Of a stretch of 64,000 bases of DNA, positions 1 through 9,726 are shown piece by piece (the stretch's first letter is position 1; each line of letters begins with the position of its first letter). A program made the translations under genes and the position numbers. This DNA comes from Lactobacillus sp. (GTDB taxonomy: Bacteria; Bacillota; Bacilli; Lactobacillales; Lactobacillaceae). Below the pieces are notes generated by a model, which worked only from the letters and a program-made list of their open reading frames with translations, had not been told where the DNA came from and ran no database searches. The stretch is from the NCBI RefSeq assembly GCF_014803895.1, contig NZ_JAAVAU010000010.1, positions 26,420-90,419 on the forward strand, in the 5' to 3' direction.

Positions 1-1058
1 CAATTTTGTGCCTAGCTCAGGACATTAATGATCTTAAGACTAGAATTGGTAACATGCTAGTTGGTTTTACTCGTGGAGGCGATCCTGTCTTTGTTAAGCA
101 ATTGGGATTTGAAGGAGCAATTGCAGCTTTACTATCAAATGCTTTAAAGCCAAATCTAGTCCAAACACTTGAACATACTCCAGCCTTAGTTCATGGTGGA
201 CCATTTGCCAACATTGCTCATGGTGCAAGTTCAATCATTGCATCTAATTTAGCACTTCATTTAAGTGATTACGTATTAACTGAAGCTGGTTTTGGTGCAG
301 ATTTAGGTGGACAGAAATTTATGGATTTTGTTTCTAAACATTTAGAGAAAAAACCAGATGCTGTAGCTGTTGTAGCAACTGTGCGTGCTTTAAAGTACCA
401 AACTGAAAAGAAGACTGATAATTTAGAACAAGAAAATATTCCAGCCTTAGAAAAGGGATTTGTTAACTTAGATCGTCATATGAAGAATATGGCAAAATAT
501 GGCATCCCTGTAATGGTTGTAATTAATAAATTCGCAACAGATACTCCCGCTGAAATCGCTAAACTAAAAGAACTAGTGGAAAATGAAGGATTTGAATGTG
601 AAGTTGTTTCTTACCATGATGAAGGCTCAAAGGGTGGAGTTGAAGCAGCTAAAAAGTTGGTTGCTTTAACTGAAAAAGAAAGTAATTACACTCCAATTTA
701 TGAAACTGAAGATTCTGTGAAAACAAAAATTGAAAAAATAGCTAAAAATATTTATGGTGCAAATCAAGTAGAATATTCAGAAGCAGCTGAAAAACAACTT
801 CAAGAAATTAAAGAATTAGCTAAAGATAAACTTCCAGTGATTATTGCTAAGACCCAGGCTTCATTTACTGATGATAAAAAGCAACTTGGCGCTCCTAAAG
901 ATTTTACTTTACATGTAAAATCTCTTTCACTTAAAAATGGTGCAGGCTTTATTGTTGTGGCAACTGGTTCTATCTTAGATATGCCAGGCTTACCTAAACA
1001 TCCTGCTGCCTTAGATATTGATGTCGATAATAACGGAAAGATTTCAGGTTTATTCTAA
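1..1058 (+). CDS. fhs: Formate--tetrahydrofolate ligase, C-terminal part (cut by window start)
   Basis: This enzyme joins formate to tetrahydrofolate using ATP, giving 10-formyl-THF for purine and fMet-tRNA synthesis in the cytoplasm. About 350 residues are visible, against about 555 in the complete family, so the N-terminal third with the P-loop lies upstream of the window. The reading frame is open back to base 1, so the first TTG is internal and not a start. Family-typical stretches include [32 protein letters not shown] and the C-terminal [11 protein letters not shown]. The stop is three bases before lspA, so the genes are probably cotranscribed. Confidence 0.95.
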   Translation, partial: ILCLAQDINDLKTRIGNMLVGFTRGGDPVFVKQLGFEGAIAALLSNALKPNLVQTLEHTPALVHGGPFANIAHGASSIIASNLALHLSDYVLTEAGFGADLGGQKFMDFVSKHLEKKPDAVAVVATVRALKYQTEKKTDNLEQENIPALEKGFVNLDRHMKNMAKYGIPVMVVINKFATDTPAEIAKLKELVENEGFECEVVSYHDEGSKGGVEAAKKLVALTEKESNYTPIYETEDSVKTKIEKIAKNIYGANQVEYSEAAEKQLQEIKELAKDKLPVIIAKTQASFTDDKKQLGAPKDFTLHVKSLSLKNGAGFIVVATGSILDMPGLPKHPAALDIDVDNNGKISGLF

Positions 1059-1061
1059 AAA

Positions 1062-1541
1062 ATGAAGAAAGCAAAACAAGCACTTTACTTATTGATTTCA
1101 ATAATTATTGTGGCATTAGATCAATGGTTGAAATATTATATACATAATAATTTTGAAATCGGACAAACCAAGACAGTTATTCCAGGAATTCTTTCATTTA
1201 ATTATTTAAGAAATAATGGAGCAGCATGGAATATTTTTTCCGGTCAAATGTGGTTGTTTTATGTGATTACTGTAGTTGCAATTGCAGTAGTTCTCTACTA
1301 TCTTTTTAATCCTAAATATAAAAGTAAATTATTTGATACTGGTTTAGCACTAGTTCTAGGTGGAATTATTGGCAACTTTATTGATCGAATTCGATTACAT
1401 TATGTAGTTGATATGTTTCAATTAGACTTTATTAACTTTAATATTTTTAATATTGCTGATAGTGCAATTACCGTCGGAATTATCTTAGTATTCATCTATT
1501 TGATATTTTTTGAAGATAAAAAGGAACAAACTACATCATGA
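1062..1541 (+). CDS. lspA: Lipoprotein signal peptidase (signal peptidase II)
   Basis: This membrane aspartyl protease cleaves signal peptides from diacylglyceryl-modified prolipoproteins. The 159 residues match the usual length and show four hydrophobic segments. Both catalytic Asp motifs are present: one in GNFIDRIRLHYVVDMF and one in FNIADSAIT. It starts three bases after the fhs stop and overlaps rluD by four bases (ATGA), indicating translational coupling. The lspA-rluD pairing is common in Firmicutes. Confidence 0.95.
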   Translation: MKKAKQALYLLISIIIVALDQWLKYYIHNNFEIGQTKTVIPGILSFNYLRNNGAAWNIFSGQMWLFYVITVVAIAVVLYYLFNPKYKSKLFDTGLALVLGGIIGNFIDRIRLHYVVDMFQLDFINFNIFNIADSAITVGIILVFIYLIFFEDKKEQTTS

Positions 1542-2452
1542 GTAAAAAATATGACTTACTTGTCGAAAATGAGACAGGACGTTTGGATAAATACATTTCT
1601 GAACAGATTCCTGAGCTTAGCCGTACAAGGGTAAAAGAATTAATCGATGATGGCAAAATTCTAGTTAATAGTAAAAAAGAAAAACCGTCATATAAAATTT
1701 CTCCTCAAGATGAGGTCAATGTCGAAATTCCTAAAAAAGAATCATTAAATTTAGAGCCTGAAGATTTAAATTTAGATATTGTTTATGAAGACAAGGATGT
1801 TATTGTTGTCAATAAACCACAAGGGATGGTAGTTCATCCTGCAGCAGGGCATCCCAATCATACCTTAGTTAATGGTTTGCTTTATCATACTCGTGATTTA
1901 GCTCAAAGCCCTGAAGGTTTTCGCCCAGGAATTGTTCACCGTATTGATAAAGATACTTCAGGTCTTTTAATGGTGGCTAAAAATGATAAAGCAAGAGAAA
2001 GTTTAGAGCGACAACTTGCGACTAAAACTAATAAGCGTGAATATTTAGCATTAGTACATGGCAATTTTGAAACACAAAGTGGAGTAATTAATGCCCCAAT
2101 TGGCAGAAATCCAGTTAATCGGAAGCAGATGGCGATTAATCCAAATGGTAAAGCTGCTATAACACATTTCACAGTTTTAGAGCAATTCAAAGATTATAGT
2201 TTAGTTAAATGTATACTTGAAACTGGACGTACTCATCAAATTAGAGTTCACATGAAATATATCGGACATCCCTTAGCTGGGGATCCTTTATATGGACCAA
2301 AAAAGACTTTAAAAGGGAACGGTCAATTTCTACATGCTGAAACACTTGGCTTTGAACAACCAACTACTGGTGAATGGCTAGAATTTTCTTGTCCAATTCC
2401 ATCTATTTTCCAAAGACAGTTAGATAATTTACGACTAAATAAGAAAATGTGA
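1538..2452 (+). CDS. rluD: RluD-type 23S rRNA pseudouridine synthase
   Basis: Makes pseudouridine in large-subunit rRNA. The 304 residues hold an N-terminal S4 RNA-binding domain (about residues 14-75) and a RluA-family catalytic domain. The active-site Asp lies in HRIDKDTSGLLMVAKN, and downstream are GRTHQIRVH and GHPLAGDPLYG, all diagnostic. The start overlaps the lspA stop by four bases. Assignment to RluD rather than another RluA-family member rests on the S4 domain and the lspA neighbourhood; exact target positions cannot be read from sequence. Confidence 0.9.
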   Translation: MSKKYDLLVENETGRLDKYISEQIPELSRTRVKELIDDGKILVNSKKEKPSYKISPQDEVNVEIPKKESLNLEPEDLNLDIVYEDKDVIVVNKPQGMVVHPAAGHPNHTLVNGLLYHTRDLAQSPEGFRPGIVHRIDKDTSGLLMVAKNDKARESLERQLATKTNKREYLALVHGNFETQSGVINAPIGRNPVNRKQMAINPNGKAAITHFTVLEQFKDYSLVKCILETGRTHQIRVHMKYIGHPLAGDPLYGPKKTLKGNGQFLHAETLGFEQPTTGEWLEFSCPIPSIFQRQLDNLRLNKKM

Positions 2453-2458
2453 TTTCTC

Positions 2459-3514
2459 ATGAAAAGATACTTAATTCTGGAAGACGGTACAGCCTTTAGT
2501 GGACATGATTTTGGTGCTGCAACTACTGCCACAGGTGAACTTGCTATTCAGGTTGCAAATTTTGGTTATCAAGAGGCTATCTCTGATCCAGCTAATTTTG
2601 GTAAAATTTTGACCTTTACCACACCGATGATTGGAGCTAGCGGAATCAGCGCTATTGATTATGAATCCATCAATCCTTCAGTAAAAGGAATTATTGCTAA
2701 TGATATTGCATTTCATATTTCTCATAGCAGTAGTTTCCAAGATTTGAACGACTTTTTAAAAGAAAAAAAGATTCCAGGAATTTATGGTGTCGATACTCGG
2801 GCCCTTGTCCAAAAATTGAAGAACCAACATCGAATCAAAGCATCTATTATGGATACAGATGATGAACATGCATTTGATCAAATTAGGGCCTTAGTTTTAC
2901 CTAAAAATAAAACTGCTCAAATTTCAACATCTAATCCATACGCAGCACCTAATATTGGCAAAACAGTTGCAGTTATTGACTTAGGATTAAAGCACTCGTT
3001 ATTACGTGAGCTTTCTTTAAGAAAAATAAATAGTGTCGTTCTGCCATATAATGCTTCTATCTATGATATTATTAACATTCGTGCTGATGGAATAGTTATT
3101 TCAAATGGTCCAGGAAGTGCTAAAGAATTAGCTAAAGATCTTAATCCAATCTTTGATAAATTTTATGGTAAATTACCAATTTTAGTAATTGGACTAGGTT
3201 TTCTAAGTTTAAGTAATTATCTAGACTTCGACTTATTCAATCTACAACCAGCTTATAATGGGAGCAATTTTCCAGTGATTGAACAACAGACTCATCGTAT
3301 CTGGCAAACTGCTATGAATATTAGTCAATTAGTTTTACCGGAAAATATTACAGTCAATTTTTCTGATGTTTATTATGATCTTAAGTCGGATTTAATCGCT
3401 GGCTATAGAATAAAAAATGATAAATGTATTGCCACAGCTTTTAATCCTGAAGGTTCACCGGGAAATTTTGATGCGGTAAGTATTTATGATCAATTTTTGC
3501 AAATGATGGAGTAA
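2459..3514 (+). CDS. carA: CarA-like carbamoyl-phosphate synthase small subunit, glutaminase triad lost
   Basis: A normal CarA hydrolyses glutamine and passes ammonia to CarB. The 351 residues are full length. The N-terminal CarA domain is well kept (LILEDGTAFSG, GYQEAISDP, TFTTPMIGASG, PGIYGVDTRAL) and the amidotransferase domain starts with VISNGPGSAKEL. The nucleophile motif, normally GICLGHQ, reads VIGLGFL here, so the catalytic Cys is Gly. The late HPE motif reads NPEGSPG, so the catalytic His is Asn; only the Glu remains. Glutaminase activity is therefore unlikely. The gene is six bases after rluD and three before carB. It could be an early decaying gene or a repurposed protein; the intact frame favours continued selection. 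Confidence 0.85.
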   Translation: MKRYLILEDGTAFSGHDFGAATTATGELAIQVANFGYQEAISDPANFGKILTFTTPMIGASGISAIDYESINPSVKGIIANDIAFHISHSSSFQDLNDFLKEKKIPGIYGVDTRALVQKLKNQHRIKASIMDTDDEHAFDQIRALVLPKNKTAQISTSNPYAAPNIGKTVAVIDLGLKHSLLRELSLRKINSVVLPYNASIYDIINIRADGIVISNGPGSAKELAKDLNPIFDKFYGKLPILVIGLGFLSLSNYLDFDLFNLQPAYNGSNFPVIEQQTHRIWQTAMNISQLVLPENITVNFSDVYYDLKSDLIAGYRIKNDKCIATAFNPEGSPGNFDAVSIYDQFLQMME

Positions 3515-3517
3515 ATT

Positions 3518-6500
3518 ATGCCATTACATAGTGAATTTAATAAAGTTTTGATAATCGGTGCTGGACCAACAATTATTGGTGAAGTTTCTGAAATGGATAT
3601 TTTGGGTGAACAAGCACTAGAAGCTTTTTTAGAAGAAAATCTTCAGGTGGTTTTGATTAATCCTAATCCGGCTACAGTTCAAACAGACAAACGTAAAAAT
3701 TTAAAGGTTTTCCTAGAACCTATGACATTAACTTTTCTAAAACGTATTATTCGTATGGAGAAGCCAGATGCCATTTTTACAGCTTGTGGAGGTAAACCTG
3801 CCTTAAAATTGACTAAACAATTGCTTGATGACGGTATTTTACAAGATATGAAAATCAAGCTTTTGAGTATTAACCAATTGGCACTAGAGTTGCAAGACCA
3901 TACAAAATTTCACGATTTTTTAGAACGCCATGCTATTCCCACTGCTCAGCAATGGTTATTAGATAAAGATGAAGATTTAGAAGGTGATTTTCAAAAGGTT
4001 CATTATCCATTATTGTTGACCAAAAAATTAAAATATCGTCGTGATATTTATCGTTCTTTTACTAATTGGGAAAGTTTAAAAAAATATTTTGAGCAAGAAC
4101 GTGAGATGGATCACTTTGACTTTAGAAATTATGTTCTGGATGAGGATCTATCTAATTGGGAAGAAATCATTTTAGATGTTGTTCGAGATAATAATGGGAA
4201 TTTTTGTTTCATCAATAATACCGGAAGTTTAGAACCTGTTAAAATTAATTCAGCAGATTCATTATTAGTTTCGCCAGTAATTACTAGAAACAATAATCAA
4301 ATGCAGCAACTTAGAAACTATATGAAACGGTTGGCTAATGTGTTAAATATTCATGGTTGCTTATCAGTTCATTTTGCTGTTAAGCAAGATGGTGAAACTT
4401 TTAATTTTAAAGTTTTGAGTGCTAAACCTCGTATAACTCATACTAGTTTGATTGCTTATCGGAGTGGGGTATATAGTGTAGGCTATATTACTGCTAAAAT
4501 TGCTCTTGGCTATAACCTGAATGAAATTATTGATCCACAATCCGGGTTGAATGCAGCTATTGAGCCTGTAAAGGATGCCTTTAGCGTCCAACTTCCTTAT
4601 TGGTCATTTGTTGAATCAGGTTATAATCATTACAAATTAAGTAATAAGCCAACTTCAGGAGGAACTGCATTAGGTATTGGGCGGAGTTTTGAAGCAGCTT
4701 TTATGAAAGCTTTGCAGGCTACAACCAATTTCGCTAATAATTTACGTGTGTTTAAGCAAGAGTATGCAAAAAGTGAAACAGAAATTATTAAAGATTTAGA
4801 ACAACCTTTAGAGAATCATATTATTATCCTAGCTGCTGCAATTGCTAAAAATATTCCTTACACTACACTTCATCAAACTTTACATATTCATCCTGCATTC
4901 TTACAAAAATTTAATCATATGATAATTTTAATGAAGAAGTTACAGGCTGAAACTTTAAGTGAAAACTTATTACTCAAAGCTAAACGTAATGGTTTCTCTA
5001 ATAAATTAATTTCTTATCTTGCTAATAAAACTGAGTCTGAAGTTGTAGCTTTATTAAAAGAATGGAAAATAAAACCTAGCTATATTCGTATTGATGGTAC
5101 TGCTGGACTTGAAGAACCTAAAGTTAATGCTGTTTATTCAGCTTATGGTGTAGAAAATGAAATTAAACCTCTTAATAATGACAAAAAGTGTCTAATCTTA
5201 GGTTTAAAACCTTTTCAGGTCTCATTGACTGGTGAATTTGATTATATGATTTATCATGCAGCCAAGACACTCAAAGAGAATGGTATTAGCCCGGTTATTA
5301 TTAGTAATAATCCCGAAAGTATAAGTGCCTCATATAATGTTTGTGATCGGGTATATTTTGAACCCCTAATTTTAGAAAATATTTTAGATGTGGCTGAAAA
5401 AGAAAATATTGAGTATGTAATGACTCAATTTTCTGGTAAACAAATTAATCAATATCGCTCAGAATTGTTAAAGCATGGTTTGAAAATTATTGGCCAACCA
5501 AATATTGGAAAACTTTTGGAAGGAAATGTAACTAATTTAATTTTAAATGCGGGCGTAAATCCTGTTCCAGCCCTTACTACATCTCACCTCGATAAAATTG
5601 ATCAATTTGTTGAACAATATGGTTTTCCAGTTTTAATTGGTGGTATTAGCAACACCAAAAAACAAAAATCTGCGGTGGTATTTGATGTACCAGCTTTAAA
5701 AAAGTATATTTCTGAAAATGAATTAGATAAAATGACTATATCTAAATTTATTGAAGGTCATAAATATGAGATTACCGCTATTTCTGATGGTGAAAATGTA
5801 ACTTTACCAGGAATTATTGAGCACTTTGAACAAACTGGATCACATGCATCTGATTCAATTGCAGTTTATCAACCGCAAAATTTAAGTACGACTCACCAAC
5901 GTCTTTTACGAGATGCTGCAGTAAATATTGCTAGTCAAATGCACGTTTGTGGACCGATAAATTTGCATTTTTTGATAGCTAAAGATCAAATTTATGTTTT
6001 ACAGGTTAAAATTTATTCTGGGCATAATGTGGCTTTCTTAAGTAAATCACTTCATCAAGATATTGCCGCTATCACTACTGAAGTTTTATTAGGTAAAAAA
6101 TTACCAGAATTAGGTTTAAAGAATGATGTCTGGCCATCTAATTCACTAATTCACGTAAAGATGCCTGTATTTTCATATTTACGCTATCACGGTGAAAATA
6201 CTTTTGACTCTTTAATGAAAACGTCGGGTAGTGTAATTGGACGTGCGAAAAGATTACCTTTTGCTTTATACAAGGGGTATGAGGCAAGTGATTTAATTAT
6301 TCCAAGTTATGGAACAGTCTTTATTTCTGTAAAAGATTCCGATAAAAATGCAGCAATAAAAATTGCTGCTCGTTTCCATAGACTAGGCTTTACTTTACTA
6401 GCAACTGAAGGGACGGCTAATATTCTTGCAGAAGAGGGAATTACTACGGGAATTGTTGAAAAAATTCAAAATGGTAACGATAGTCTTTTAGAAAAAATAG

Positions 6501-6682
6501 CACAGCACCGAATTAGTCTAGTTATCAATGTTACTAGCTTATCCGATTCTGCTAGTCAAGATGCAATTATAATAAAGGATCAAGCGTTAAGTACCCATAT
6601 TCCTGTATTCTCAAGTCTGCAATCTGCTGATGATATTTTACAAGTTCTAGAAACAATGGCTATGACAACTCAACCTCTATAA
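3518..6682 (+). CDS. carB: CarB-like carbamoyl-phosphate synthase large subunit with degenerate ATP-grasp sites
   Basis: A normal CarB makes carbamoyl phosphate using two ATP-grasp halves and a C-terminal MGS-type allosteric domain. The 1054 residues are nearly standard length with no interruption. In the first half the motif normally reading VEMNPRVSRSS is LSAKPRITHTS, so the metal-binding Glu and Asn are lost, and the glycine-rich nucleotide loop is not recognisable. In the second half the equivalent motif reads LQVKIYSGHN (Glu to Gln, Asn to Lys) and the RPSYVLGG loop reads GGISNTKKQ. The last ~130 residues (SVKDSDKNAAIKIA, LLATEGTAN) match the MGS regulatory domain much better. Catalysis looks impossible, and ligand sensing could persist. 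Transcription ends at a hairpin just downstream. Confidence 0.85.
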   Translation: MPLHSEFNKVLIIGAGPTIIGEVSEMDILGEQALEAFLEENLQVVLINPNPATVQTDKRKNLKVFLEPMTLTFLKRIIRMEKPDAIFTACGGKPALKLTKQLLDDGILQDMKIKLLSINQLALELQDHTKFHDFLERHAIPTAQQWLLDKDEDLEGDFQKVHYPLLLTKKLKYRRDIYRSFTNWESLKKYFEQEREMDHFDFRNYVLDEDLSNWEEIILDVVRDNNGNFCFINNTGSLEPVKINSADSLLVSPVITRNNNQMQQLRNYMKRLANVLNIHGCLSVHFAVKQDGETFNFKVLSAKPRITHTSLIAYRSGVYSVGYITAKIALGYNLNEIIDPQSGLNAAIEPVKDAFSVQLPYWSFVESGYNHYKLSNKPTSGGTALGIGRSFEAAFMKALQATTNFANNLRVFKQEYAKSETEIIKDLEQPLENHIIILAAAIAKNIPYTTLHQTLHIHPAFLQKFNHMIILMKKLQAETLSENLLLKAKRNGFSNKLISYLANKTESEVVALLKEWKIKPSYIRIDGTAGLEEPKVNAVYSAYGVENEIKPLNNDKKCLILGLKPFQVSLTGEFDYMIYHAAKTLKENGISPVIISNNPESISASYNVCDRVYFEPLILENILDVAEKENIEYVMTQFSGKQINQYRSELLKHGLKIIGQPNIGKLLEGNVTNLILNAGVNPVPALTTSHLDKIDQFVEQYGFPVLIGGISNTKKQKSAVVFDVPALKKYISENELDKMTISKFIEGHKYEITAISDGENVTLPGIIEHFEQTGSHASDSIAVYQPQNLSTTHQRLLRDAAVNIASQMHVCGPINLHFLIAKDQIYVLQVKIYSGHNVAFLSKSLHQDIAAITTEVLLGKKLPELGLKNDVWPSNSLIHVKMPVFSYLRYHGENTFDSLMKTSGSVIGRAKRLPFALYKGYEASDLIIPSYGTVFISVKDSDKNAAIKIAARFHRLGFTLLATEGTANILAEEGITTGIVEKIQNGNDSLLEKIAQHRISLVINVTSLSDSASQDAIIIKDQALSTHIPVFSSLQSADDILQVLETMAMTTQPL

Positions 6683-6690
6683 GGTGATAA

Positions 6691-6719
6691 AAAAGCATCC
6701 CATTTGGGATGCTTTTTTT
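6691..6719. terminator. Bidirectional intrinsic terminator between carB and rqcH
   Basis: The arms AGCATCCC and GGGATGCT form an 8-bp stem around a four-base loop. There is an A-run on the left and a T-run on the right, so it can stop both convergent transcripts. Confidence 0.9.
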
Positions 6720-6723
6720 GTAA

Positions 6724-8415
6724 TTAATCTACTCGTTTAGCTAAGATTTCTTTTTCATTTGGTGTTACTTCAATTGAATTTTGCCCAGTATAAATTACGA
6801 ACCCTGGCTTGGCACCATTAGGCTTTTTAATTCGTTTTACTTGAACATAATCAACTGGTACATGTCCTGATTGGCGCCCTTTAGAGTAGTAAGCAGCAAT
6901 CTCAGCAGCTTCACGGATATCTTGTTGACTTGGATCAGAATCTTGTAAGATAACATGAGAACCAGGCATATTTTTAACGTGGAACCAATAATCACGTTTA
7001 TCAGCTTTCTTAAGAGTAAGCCAATCATTTTGGTAATTATTTTTGCCTACCCAGACTTTTTTTCCATCAGATAGTTTAAAAGTATTTAAATTTTGTTCAG
7101 TAATTTTTTTCTTACGACGATGAGCTGTTTGCTTCTTAATATAGCCTTGATTCATTAATTCATCGGTAATTGAGTCAATATCTTCAGGTTCAGCATTATC
7201 GATTGCTGTTTGAATTGAGTCAAAATAGGCCAGATTTTCTTTAGCAATCTTAATTTGTTCATTAATATGCTTAATTGAATTACGAAGTTTTTGATAACGT
7301 GTAAAATATTTTTGCGCATTCCGAGCAGGAGAGAGTGCGGGATCAAGCTTAATTGGGATTTCCTTATTATTTTCGTAGTAATTAGGTAATATGATTTCTT
7401 CCATACCAGGCTTAACTTGGTGAAGATAAGTATTAAGTAATTCTCCCTTAACTCGAAATCCTTCTGAATTTTCGGCTTGATCAAGTTGCTTTTGTAATTT
7501 AATAATTTTTTTACTGAGTTTTTTGCGCTCATTAGAAACAACATTTTCAATCTTTTTAGATTTTTGGCGTACCCAATCTTTATTAGCCTGTTCACGGTAA
7601 AAATCTTCTAAAGCCTGGTTAACATTATCATTTGAACTTACTAAAATTAAGTCTAAGTGATAGGGTAAGTAAATAAAAAAGCGATCCTTGTGTTTAGGCG
7701 TTTGTAAAACATAACCCTTGGGATGGTCAAAATGATCGAAGAAGGTAGTGAACGTATTAAAACTAAAGTCATCTTCCATATATCCCATAAATTCTCGACG
7801 ATCATCACCATCTAAGCCATTGAATCGTTTAACAAATTCGCTAGGTTCAGGATAGGTTGCTTTTATTTGATTGAACTTATCTTCTGTTAATGTAAACCCA
7901 TTGATTCCAGGGTTAAGTGGTGGCAATTCATACGGTGCATGTGGCAAAAGTAAACGTGCACGATTTTCATCAGGGTTAATGCGTTTAAGCAAGTCAATGA
8001 TTTTACCAGTATTTTGATCATACAAAATCACATTACTGTGGCGCCCCATTAATTCAACAGAAAGTACTAATTGTACTTCATCACCTAATTCATTACGATT
8101 AGAAAAGTAGAAATTGACAATACGTTCAACTCCAACTTGTTCAATTTTTTGCAAAATAGAGCCGATGAGATACTTCCTTAAAACCATTACAAAAGTAGGA
8201 GCTACATCGGGATTAGCAATAGATTCAGTCGTTAAATAAAAGCGTGGATTTTGTGCATTTGCGGAAACTAGCAACTTCTTATTCTTACGATCTTTTCTAA
8301 AATTTAAAACTAAATCATGTGTAAATGGTTGGTAAATTTTTGTTAATTTTCCTCCAACTAAAGCAGGAGAAAGATTTGTTAATAAACTATGTATAAATAA
8401 GCCATCAAAAGCCAT
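6724..8415 (-). CDS. rqcH: RqcH / NFACT-family ribosome quality control factor (FbpA-like)
   Basis: RqcH binds obstructed 50S subunits and recruits Ala-tRNA to add C-terminal alanine tails that mark stalled peptides for degradation. Older annotations call the family fibronectin-binding protein. The 563 residues comprise NFACT-N (1 to about 200), a helical coiled-coil middle (about 280-420), and NFACT-R near the C-terminus (KVWVGKNNYQNDWLTLKKA, DYWFHVKNMPGSHVIL). At positions 97-98, where Bacillus subtilis RqcH has the Asp-Arg pair needed for tRNA handling, this protein has Glu-Arg. The start ATG follows an AGAGGTGAT ribosome site. Confidence 0.9.
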   Translation of the reverse strand: MAFDGLFIHSLLTNLSPALVGGKLTKIYQPFTHDLVLNFRKDRKNKKLLVSANAQNPRFYLTTESIANPDVAPTFVMVLRKYLIGSILQKIEQVGVERIVNFYFSNRNELGDEVQLVLSVELMGRHSNVILYDQNTGKIIDLLKRINPDENRARLLLPHAPYELPPLNPGINGFTLTEDKFNQIKATYPEPSEFVKRFNGLDGDDRREFMGYMEDDFSFNTFTTFFDHFDHPKGYVLQTPKHKDRFFIYLPYHLDLILVSSNDNVNQALEDFYREQANKDWVRQKSKKIENVVSNERKKLSKKIIKLQKQLDQAENSEGFRVKGELLNTYLHQVKPGMEEIILPNYYENNKEIPIKLDPALSPARNAQKYFTRYQKLRNSIKHINEQIKIAKENLAYFDSIQTAIDNAEPEDIDSITDELMNQGYIKKQTAHRRKKKITEQNLNTFKLSDGKKVWVGKNNYQNDWLTLKKADKRDYWFHVKNMPGSHVILQDSDPSQQDIREAAEIAAYYSKGRQSGHVPVDYVQVKRIKKPNGAKPGFVIYTGQNSIEVTPNEKEILAKRVD

Positions 8416-8536
8416 AAATTATCACCTCTAAAAGTTATCTTTTCTATTATACTATTTTTTGAAAAGTAAGAAAAAAGATAGTGGAATCCCGTATAAAAAT
8501 AGTATTTAATAATAATTGTTATTAGGAGGGATAATA

Positions 8537-9652
8537 ATGGCTAAAATACTTACTAAAAGAGTATCACTCGTGGAATTATTTTATGATTTAGTTTTTGTTT
8601 ATATGATTTCAAGAGCAACTAGTTTGATCCATCATCTGCATAATGGAATAATTAATCCACTAACTTTAGGGATTTTTGCTTTAGTTATAATTGTTTTTAT
8701 CAATTCATGGATGGTACAAACAGTTTTTACCAATCGTTATGGGACTTCTTCATGGACAGACGTGATCATTTCGTTTATTAATATGGCAATCGTGCTATAC
8801 ATGTCAAATTCGTTTACAGCTACTTATGATCACAATTTGAAGACTTTCTTCTTAGCAGCAGGCTTGTTGTCATTAACATTGATGATTCAATACTTGATTG
8901 TCTATTTTAAAACCGATAATTTAGTTGATAAACAAATCTCACGGGCTTTTGCCTTGATTTTAATTTTTAGAACTATTTGTTTATTAATTGGGGGCTTGAT
9001 TGAAAATAAAGTGGGTTTGGCAATAGCTCTGATTGGAATTATCGTTAGTTGGATCTTACCTGGTTTTACAGGAAAATATACGGAAAATCATCCAATTATC
9101 TTTTCACACTTACTAGAAAGATTAACGGCTTTAATTATTGTAATGTTTGGTGAAACAATCGTAGGAATAGCAGATTACTTTACTAAACAAAACTTTTCAA
9201 TTCAATCACTTTTGATTTTTGTGATTGTTGTTGGCTTATTCTTTACTTATATTGTTGAATTTGATCATATGATTGACGAAAATCGTGCACATGAAACTGG
9301 GAATAAGTTAATCTATTTGCATTACTTTATCTTGTTTGGTTTAAGCATGATTACAGTTTCTTTGAAATTTATTAACGAGGAAAGTGCCAATCCATTATTC
9401 TCAGTAAGCTTTTTATACGGTGGTATTGCTTTATTTTATATTGGTTTGGCTTTAAGTAATTATTATAATAAAAAAGAAATGTCGAATAATTTGAGCCTAA
9501 TGGTCTTTTTTGCGATAACTACATTAGTAGGATATTTGCTAGCACTAAAGTTTGATACATTTACGCCGATTGTAATCATTACTACCATAGTAGTAATGAT
9601 AAATGTTATTTTTCAAACTAGTTTCATGTTTAGAAATACAAAAAGCAATTAA
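8537..9652 (+). CDS. LtrA-family integral membrane protein
   Basis: Member of the family named after Listeria low-temperature requirement protein A; its biochemical role is not established. The sequence shows the diagnostic VELFYDLVFVYMI near the N-terminus and about ten hydrophobic segments. I chose the ATG at 8537 because TAGGAGGG lies seven bases upstream; the in-frame codon at 8516 has no ribosome site. Length is then 371 residues, usual for the family. It is monocistronic, between divergent rqcH and the degV promoter. Confidence 0.85.
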   Translation: MAKILTKRVSLVELFYDLVFVYMISRATSLIHHLHNGIINPLTLGIFALVIIVFINSWMVQTVFTNRYGTSSWTDVIISFINMAIVLYMSNSFTATYDHNLKTFFLAAGLLSLTLMIQYLIVYFKTDNLVDKQISRAFALILIFRTICLLIGGLIENKVGLAIALIGIIVSWILPGFTGKYTENHPIIFSHLLERLTALIIVMFGETIVGIADYFTKQNFSIQSLLIFVIVVGLFFTYIVEFDHMIDENRAHETGNKLIYLHYFILFGLSMITVSLKFINEESANPLFSVSFLYGGIALFYIGLALSNYYNKKEMSNNLSLMVFFAITTLVGYLLALKFDTFTPIVIITTIVVMINVIFQTSFMFRNTKSN

Positions 9653-9657
9653 TATGC

Positions 9658-9686
9658 TTAAAAAAAGTCTTATGGTATGCTATAAT
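9658..9686 (+). promoter_or_regulatory. Probable sigma-A promoter of degV
   Basis: An extended -10 (TGC TATAAT, hexamer at 9681-9686) lies 17 bases after a weak -35 TTAAAA. The degV start codon is 41 bases downstream, with GGAAGGGG as ribosome site. Confidence 0.6.
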
Positions 9687-9726
9687 CAATTTTTGATAAG
9701 CATTAAAGCGGAAGGGGTTTAATTAC

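Noticed and set aside
1936..2190. 84-aa minus-strand frame inside rluD
   Set aside because: No ribosome site; fully inside a conserved gene in another frame.
7155..7595. 146-aa minus-strand frame overlapping rqcH
   Set aside because: Shadow of rqcH: the composition (Leu/Lys/Ile-rich) is that of an off-frame A/T-rich sequence, and rqcH is strongly conserved.
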